Source of the DNA: Arthrobacter sp. EpRS71
Lineage (GTDB): Bacteria > Actinomycetota > Actinomycetes > Actinomycetales > Micrococcaceae
Length of the DNA stretch: 64,000 nt
Direction of reading: 5' to 3'
Assembly (NCBI RefSeq): GCF_001512285.1
Contig: NZ_LNUV01000006.1
Coordinates: 1,159,273 to 1,223,272, forward strand
In this document: positions 59,468 through 64,000 of the stretch, one piece after another
How the letters are laid out: each line of letters begins with the position of its first letter
Position numbering within the stretch: position 1 is the first letter of the stretch
The notes under the pieces: model-generated
Databases searched by the model: none
Told to the model about the DNA's origin: nothing
Seen by the model: the letters and a program-made list of their open reading frames with translations, nothing else
Program-made: the position numbers and the translations under genes

Positions 59468-59506
59468 AATTGGCGGCAGTGTTCTTCACGAACACTGCCG
59501 CCAATT
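59468..59506. terminator. 17-bp perfect hairpin between DUF1508 and aceE
   Basis: AATTGGCGGCAGTGTTC (59468-59484) and its exact complement (59490-59506), 5-nt loop. It serves the convergent stop codons at 59437 and 59523. The AATT ends give a short A/T tract on both strands, so it is probably bidirectional. Confidence 0.8.
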
Positions 59507-59522
59507 GGGTGATGCGGGCTGT

Positions 59523-62276
59523 TTAAGCGTCGCCGCCTGCGCCACCGGTGGTGCCGGCGTTGACGTCCAGCAACTTGTAGCGGTCAATGGCGTACGACGG
59601 CGCGCCCTCCTCTACCTCGCCCCTCGCCGCCAGCAACTGCAGGGTTTTGGCGACGATGGAGTGGGTGTCGTTTTTGAAGTAGCGGCGTGCGGCTTGGCGG
59701 GTGTCGGAGAAGCCGAAGCCGTCTGCTCCGAGGGAGGCGAAGTCGTTGGGGATGAATTGGCGGATTTGGTCGGGGACGGCTTTCATGTAGTCGGACACGG
59801 CGATGACTGGTCCGGTGGTGTCTTTGAGTTGTTCGGTGATGAATGGGGTGCGGGCGGGTTGGCCGGGGTTGAGGAAGGCGTGTTCTTCGGCGGCGAGTCC
59901 GTCGCGTCGGAGTTCGTTCCAGGAGGTCACGGAGAAGACGTCGGCGGCGACTCCCCAGTCTTCGTTGAGGATTCGGGCGGCTTCGAGGGCCCAGGGCACG
60001 GACACGCCGGAGGCGAGGATGTTCGCGGTGGGCCGGTTGGCCTCTCCTGCGGGGGCGTCTGCGAGTTTGTAGATGCCTTTGAGGAGCCCGTTGATGTCGA
60101 GGTTTTCCGGTTCCGCGGGTTGGGTGATGGGTTCGTTGTAGACGGTGAGGTAGTACATGACATTTCTGTCATCGTCAGTGTCGGGTCCGTACATTTGTTC
60201 GAGGCCGTGGCGGATGATGTGGCCGATTTCGTAGCCGTAGGCGGGGTCGTAGGTGCGTACGGCGGGGTTGGTGGAGGCCAGGATGGGGGAGTGCCCGTCG
60301 GCGTGTTGGAGTCCTTCGCCGGTGAGGGTGGTCCGTCCTGCGGTGGCGCCGATGATGAAGCCGCGGGTCATTTGGTCCGCTGCTGCCCAGAACGAGTCTC
60401 CGGTGCGTTGGAAGCCGAACATGGAGTAGAACACGTAGATCGGGACCAGGGGTTCGCCGTGGGTGGCGTAGGCGGTTCCGGCGGCGGTGAATGCTGCGAC
60501 GGCGCCGGCTTCGTTGATGCCGGGGTGGATGAGTTGTCCGGCGGGTGATTCTTTGTAGGCCAGGACGAGGTCGCGGTCCACGGAGAGGTAGTTCTGGCCT
60601 TTGGGGTTGTAGATTTTCGCGGTCGGGAAGAACGCGTCCATCCCGAAGGTGCGGGATTCGTCCGGGACGACGGGCACGAACCGGGCGCCGAAGTTTTTGT
60701 CCCGCATCAGGTCCTTCAACAACCGGACGAAGGCCATGGTGGTGGCGGCTTGTTGTTTCCCGGATCCGCGTTTGGCGACTTCGTAGGATTTCGCGTCGGG
60801 GAGGGTCACCTCGGTGTGTTTGCGGCGGCGTTCGGGGACGAACCCGCCAAGTTCTGCCCGGCGTTCCATGAGGTATTTGATTTCCGGGGCGTCCATGCCG
60901 GGGTGGTAGTACGGGGGGCGGTAGAGGTCAGCGTCGAGTTGGTCATCGCTGATGGGGATCCGGAGGTGGTCACGGAAGGCTTTGAGGTCTTCCATGGTGA
61001 GCTTCTTCATCTGGTGGGTCGCGTTGCGGCCCTCGAAGTGGGGTCCCAGTCCGTAGCCCTTGACCGTTTTGGCCAGGATCACGGTGGGTTTGCCCTTGAA
61101 TTCGGTCGCTGCCTTGTACGCGGCGTAGACCTTGCGGTAGTCATGACCGCCGCGTTTGAGGCCCCAGATCTGCTCGTCGTCCAGGTCCGCGACCATGTCT
61201 TTGGTCTGCGGGGATTTACCGAAGAAGTGTTCCCGGACGAACCCGCCGGACTCGGCTTTGTAGGTTTGGTAGTCACCATCGGGGGTTTCGTTCATGATTT
61301 TCACCAACGCCCCGTCGTGGTCTGCTTCCAGGAGGGAATCCCATTCCCTGCCCCAGACGACCTTGATCACGTTCCAGCCCGCACCGCGGAAGAACGCCTC
61401 CAACTCCTGCATGATCTTGCCGTTACCGCGGACCGGTCCGTCCAGGCGCTGGAGGTTGCAGTTGATCACGAAGTTCAGGTTGTCCAGGTTCTCGTTCGCG
61501 GCGAGCTGGAGCAGGCCACGGGACTCGGGCTCGTCCATTTCCCCGTCCCCGAGGAACGCCCAGACCTGCTGATCGGAGGTGTCCTTGATGCCACGGTTTT
61601 GCAGGTACCGGTTGGACTGGGCCTGGTAGATCGCGTTCATCGGGCCGATACCCATCGACACGGTGGGGAATTCCCAGAAATCAGGCATCAACCGCGGGTG
61701 CGGGTAGGAAGACAGGGCGTGGCCTACTTTGGACTTTTCCTGACGGAACCCGTCCAAATCCTCCTCCGTCAGGCGGCCTTCCATGAAAGCCCTGGCATAC
61801 ATGCCCGGCGAGGCGTGGCCCTGGAAGAACACCTGATCCCCACCCGAGGGGTGGTCCTTACCGCGGAAGAAGTGATTGAAACCCACCTCATACAACGTCG
61901 CAGCACCGGCATACGTGGAAATATGCCCACCCACACCAATATCGGCCCGCTGCGCACGATGGACCATCACCGCAGCATTCCACCGCATATACGCCCGGTA
62001 CCGGCGCTCGAACTCCTCGTTCCCCGGGAACTGCGCTTCCTGGTCCACCGGGATCGTGTTCACATAATCAGTGGTCGTCACCATCGGCACACCCACCGAC
62101 CTGGCACCAGCACGCTGCAACAACGAACGCATAATGTACTGGGCACGCTCGGTACCCTGCTCCGCGATCAACGCATCAAGGGACTCAATCCACTCCGCGG
62201 TCTCTTCCGGATCACGATCAGGCAGCTGGGCAGTCAACCCGCTGAGGATGTGTGAGGTCTCTTCTCCTGCAGCCAC
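59523..62276 (-). CDS. aceE: Pyruvate dehydrogenase E1 component, homodimeric type
   Basis: A 917-residue thiamine diphosphate enzyme that decarboxylates pyruvate in the pyruvate dehydrogenase complex. The TPP motif is GDGEMDEPES...INCNLQRLDGPVRGN (key GDGE and N), and the start ETSHILSG and the end are typical of AceE. A GTG at 62276 has GAGAGG seven bases upstream, better than the TTG at 62282. No E2 or E3 gene adjoins it, which is normal in actinobacteria. The promoter carries an inverted repeat with the TTTCGTATTGTG motif shared with the glyoxylate genes. Confidence 0.95.
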   Translation of the reverse strand: MAAGEETSHILSGLTAQLPDRDPEETAEWIESLDALIAEQGTERAQYIMRSLLQRAGARSVGVPMVTTTDYVNTIPVDQEAQFPGNEEFERRYRAYMRWNAAVMVHRAQRADIGVGGHISTYAGAATLYEVGFNHFFRGKDHPSGGDQVFFQGHASPGMYARAFMEGRLTEEDLDGFRQEKSKVGHALSSYPHPRLMPDFWEFPTVSMGIGPMNAIYQAQSNRYLQNRGIKDTSDQQVWAFLGDGEMDEPESRGLLQLAANENLDNLNFVINCNLQRLDGPVRGNGKIMQELEAFFRGAGWNVIKVVWGREWDSLLEADHDGALVKIMNETPDGDYQTYKAESGGFVREHFFGKSPQTKDMVADLDDEQIWGLKRGGHDYRKVYAAYKAATEFKGKPTVILAKTVKGYGLGPHFEGRNATHQMKKLTMEDLKAFRDHLRIPISDDQLDADLYRPPYYHPGMDAPEIKYLMERRAELGGFVPERRRKHTEVTLPDAKSYEVAKRGSGKQQAATTMAFVRLLKDLMRDKNFGARFVPVVPDESRTFGMDAFFPTAKIYNPKGQNYLSVDRDLVLAYKESPAGQLIHPGINEAGAVAAFTAAGTAYATHGEPLVPIYVFYSMFGFQRTGDSFWAAADQMTRGFIIGATAGRTTLTGEGLQHADGHSPILASTNPAVRTYDPAYGYEIGHIIRHGLEQMYGPDTDDDRNVMYYLTVYNEPITQPAEPENLDINGLLKGIYKLADAPAGEANRPTANILASGVSVPWALEAARILNEDWGVAADVFSVTSWNELRRDGLAAEEHAFLNPGQPARTPFITEQLKDTTGPVIAVSDYMKAVPDQIRQFIPNDFASLGADGFGFSDTRQAARRYFKNDTHSIVAKTLQLLAARGEVEEGAPSYAIDRYKLLDVNAGTTGGAGGDA

Positions 62277-62330
62277 GTCCAACCTCTCTTCATTGAATGT
62301 CTGGGCGCTTGCTCTGTGGGGGCGCTCAAG

Positions 62331-62357
62331 GAATTTCGTATTGTGAGAATAAAATTC
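62331..62357. promoter_or_regulatory. Inverted repeat in the aceE promoter
   Basis: GAATTT (62331-62336) and AAATTC (62352-62357) flank TCGTATTGTGAGAAT. The segment TTTCGTATTGTG (62334-62345) recurs with one change at 41306 and at 62529. Located about 55 nt upstream of the aceE start. Confidence 0.5.
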
Positions 62358-62476
62358 TGCAATTCGAGATTACGTCTGCTGATGGGCAGCGTCAACACGG
62401 ATTGCGTAACCAAAACAGTCAACTGGGAAAGCAGTGCTCAAGCAACCGAATGTGACCCTGCATACACCGGGAACTC

Positions 62477-62505
62477 TTGACGTTACGTGACCTGAGTCAT
62501 AGAGT
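62477..62505 (+). promoter_or_regulatory. Promoter of the NCS1 permease gene
   Basis: TTGACG (62477-62482), 17-nt spacer, TAGAGT (62500-62505): a good sigma-70-type promoter 62 nt before the ATG. The spacer contains GTTACGTGACCT (62482-62493), identical to 45181-45192 upstream of the urate oxidase region, so it may be a regulator site. Confidence 0.6.
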
Positions 62506-62526
62506 GCTTTCACTATTCAATAACTA

Positions 62527-62545
62527 GATTCCGTATTGTGGAATC
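62527..62545. promoter_or_regulatory. Operator-like palindrome upstream of the NCS1 permease
   Basis: GATTCC-GTATTGT-GGAATC, perfect half sites, between the predicted transcription start and the ATG, where a repressor would block elongation or overlap the start. Contains TTCCGTATTGTG, the same motif as in the malic enzyme and aceE promoters. Confidence 0.6.
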
Positions 62546-62566
62546 AGTACGAAGTGGAGATCCACG

Positions 62567-64000
62567 ATGCAGACGACTTCATCAGTCGGCGTCACTGGTA
62601 CTCCGGGAGACGCACCAGCAGGTGGCCCCAACCACCCGTCCGTAGGCAACACGGACCTTTGCGCTATTGCTTCCGAAGCATCAGGCCGTACCATCAGCCC
62701 CAGTCTTTACAACATTGACCTCGCTCCCACTAAAGCCAAAGGCCGCAAGTGGACCAGCTACAGCATCTTTACCCTCTGGGCCAACGACGTCCACAGCCTG
62801 GGTAACTACGCCTTTGCCATCGGCCTGTTCTCCCTCGGTTTGGGTGGCTGGCAGATCCTGGTGGCGCTCGGAATCGGTGCCATCCTGCTCTTTGCCCTCC
62901 TGAACTTCTCGGGGTTCATGGGCCAGAAGACCGGCGTTCCCTTCCCTGTCATGAGCCGCATCAGCTTTGGTATCAGGGGTGCGCAGATCGCCAGCCTGGT
63001 TCGCGGCGCCGTTGCCGTGGCATGGTTCGGTATCCAGACCTACCTGGCCTCGGTGGTCCTCCGTGTGATGTTGGTTGCCATGGCACCGGGCCTGAAGGAC
63101 TTGGACAGCAACTCCGTTCTTGGCCTCTCAACCCTGGGTTGGTTCTCCTTCGTGGCTCTCTGGATCGTGCAGTTGGTGATCGTCAGCTTCGGCATGGAGA
63201 TGATCCGCAAGTACGAGGCGTTCGCAGGCCCGGTCATCCTGGTGACCATGGCAGCGATTGCCGTGTGGGTGTTCATCGAAGCTGGTGGCGCTATCCAGTG
63301 GTCCGGCATCAAGGGCCTTGAGGGTGGGGAAATGTGGCTCACCATCTTCGCCGGTGGTGCACTGTGGGTGTCCATCTACGGAACCTTCGTACTGAACTTC
63401 TGTGACTTCACGCGCTCCTCCACCTCCAAGAAGTCCATCGTCAAGGGCAACTTCTGGGGCATCCCCATCAACATGCTGGTCTTCGGCGCCATTGTGGTGG
63501 TCATGGCCGGCGGGCAGTACAAGATCAACGGCACTGTCATCGAGAGTCCCTCGGACATCGTGCAGAGCATCCCGAACACCTTGCTGCTGGTCCTGGCATG
63601 CCTCGCCCTGCTGATCCTGACGGTGGCAGTGAACCTGATGGCCAACTTCGTCGCTCCGGTTTATGCGCTGACCAACCTCTTCCCGAGGCACCTGAACTTC
63701 CGCAAGGCCGCCTGGGTCAGTGGCACCATTGGCCTGGTGATCCTGCCGTGGAACCTGTACAACAACCCGATCGTCATTGTGTACTTCCTGGGCGGGCTGG
63801 GTGCGTTGCTTGGGCCGCTGTTCGGCGTCATCATGGCTGATTACTGGTTGGTCCGCCGCGGCAAGGTCAACGTGCCCGAGCTCTACACCGAGGATCCCAA
63901 GGGCGCGTACTTCTACAAGCGGGGCGTCAACCCTAAGGCCATCATTGCGATGATCCCGGCGGCGGCGATCGCCATCGCCATCGCCTTCATTCCGGCACTG
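62567..64000 (+). CDS. NCS1 family nucleobase/allantoin-type permease, C-terminus beyond window
   Basis: 478 codons to the window edge of a nucleobase:cation symporter-1 (cytosine/uracil/allantoin/hydantoin group). After a 45-residue polar N-terminus, SPSLYNIDLAPTKAKGRKW and FTLWANDVHSLGNYAFAIG are typical first-helix motifs. GVPFPVMSRISFGIRGA and NFCDFTRS (helix 6-8 substrate region) follow. GGAG lies 11 nt before the ATG. Given the ureide genes upstream and a shared operator motif, allantoin is a reasonable guess for the substrate; uracil or hydantoin cannot be excluded. Missing ureide genes may follow beyond the window. Confidence 0.9.
   Translation, partial: MQTTSSVGVTGTPGDAPAGGPNHPSVGNTDLCAIASEASGRTISPSLYNIDLAPTKAKGRKWTSYSIFTLWANDVHSLGNYAFAIGLFSLGLGGWQILVALGIGAILLFALLNFSGFMGQKTGVPFPVMSRISFGIRGAQIASLVRGAVAVAWFGIQTYLASVVLRVMLVAMAPGLKDLDSNSVLGLSTLGWFSFVALWIVQLVIVSFGMEMIRKYEAFAGPVILVTMAAIAVWVFIEAGGAIQWSGIKGLEGGEMWLTIFAGGALWVSIYGTFVLNFCDFTRSSTSKKSIVKGNFWGIPINMLVFGAIVVVMAGGQYKINGTVIESPSDIVQSIPNTLLLVLACLALLILTVAVNLMANFVAPVYALTNLFPRHLNFRKAAWVSGTIGLVILPWNLYNNPIVIVYFLGGLGALLGPLFGVIMADYWLVRRGKVNVPELYTEDPKGAYFYKRGVNPKAIIAMIPAAAIAIAIAFIPAL

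Noticed and set aside
60750..62255. Plus-strand open frame of 501 codons opposite aceE
   Set aside because: aceE is a conserved full-length enzyme on the other strand; the antisense frame follows its codon periodicity.

Overview
This is a high-GC actinobacterial chromosome segment with no phage, insertion sequence, CRISPR array, tRNA or rRNA that I can see. Gene content and style point to the Arthrobacter/Paenarthrobacter group. The strongest clue is the gene at 25391-27763: its predicted mature protein is 757 residues, and its active-site Asn, His, Tyr, Arg and Glu fall on the mature numbering I recall for the chondroitin AC lyase of Arthrobacter (Paenarthrobacter) aurescens.

Layout from left to right. 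1-3.4 kb: the 5' part of an ammonium transporter with a possible GlnR box, a frameshifted drug-efflux-type MFS gene, and a glutamine amidotransferase. 3.7-16.4 kb: a catabolic island. A minus-strand set (flavoprotein, zinc alcohol dehydrogenase, YciI-like protein, LysR regulator) faces a plus-strand set (IclR regulator, MHS-type carboxylate transporter, Gfo/Idh oxidoreductase, old-yellow-enzyme/iron-sulphur flavoprotein, TIM-barrel isomerase, second flavoprotein). The substrate is unknown. 16.6-19.4 kb: a class A penicillin-binding protein and a sensor-kinase fragment. 19.6-24.8 kb: a five-gene overlapping operon (phosphodiester glycosidase-like, GT2-GtrA, DUF4956, VTC-domain, beta-helical carbohydrate-binding lipoprotein) that looks like an uncharacterised envelope or exopolymer system. 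25.4-35.2 kb: a glycosaminoglycan utilisation locus (lyase, GntR-LacI regulator, sulfatase, Gfo/Idh oxidoreductase, ABC importer without its ATPase).

36.1-64 kb is mainly a purine and ureide supercluster. It contains 8-oxoguanine deaminase, guanine deaminase, AzgA and NCS2 purine permeases, an XdhC chaperone, a two-polypeptide xanthine dehydrogenase, a MobA-like nucleotidyltransferase, urate oxidase, ureidoglycine aminohydrolase, malate synthase, NAD malic enzyme, an AllR-like IclR regulator, an aldolase-like DUF6986 protein, the pyruvate dehydrogenase E1 and an NCS1 permease that runs off the end. Together they outline a route guanine -> xanthine -> urate -> (ureides) -> glyoxylate -> malate -> pyruvate -> acetyl-CoA. 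The steps between urate and ureidoglycine are missing and may lie beyond 64 kb. Related 12-15 nt motifs in several of these promoters suggest a common IclR-type regulon.

Three families of fixed-length palindromic elements (61, 56 and 68 nt) sit mostly between convergent gene ends. One family even supplies the last two codons and stop codon of two unrelated genes. A structured leader that pairs with the guanine deaminase ribosome binding site is the best candidate for a new RNA switch.
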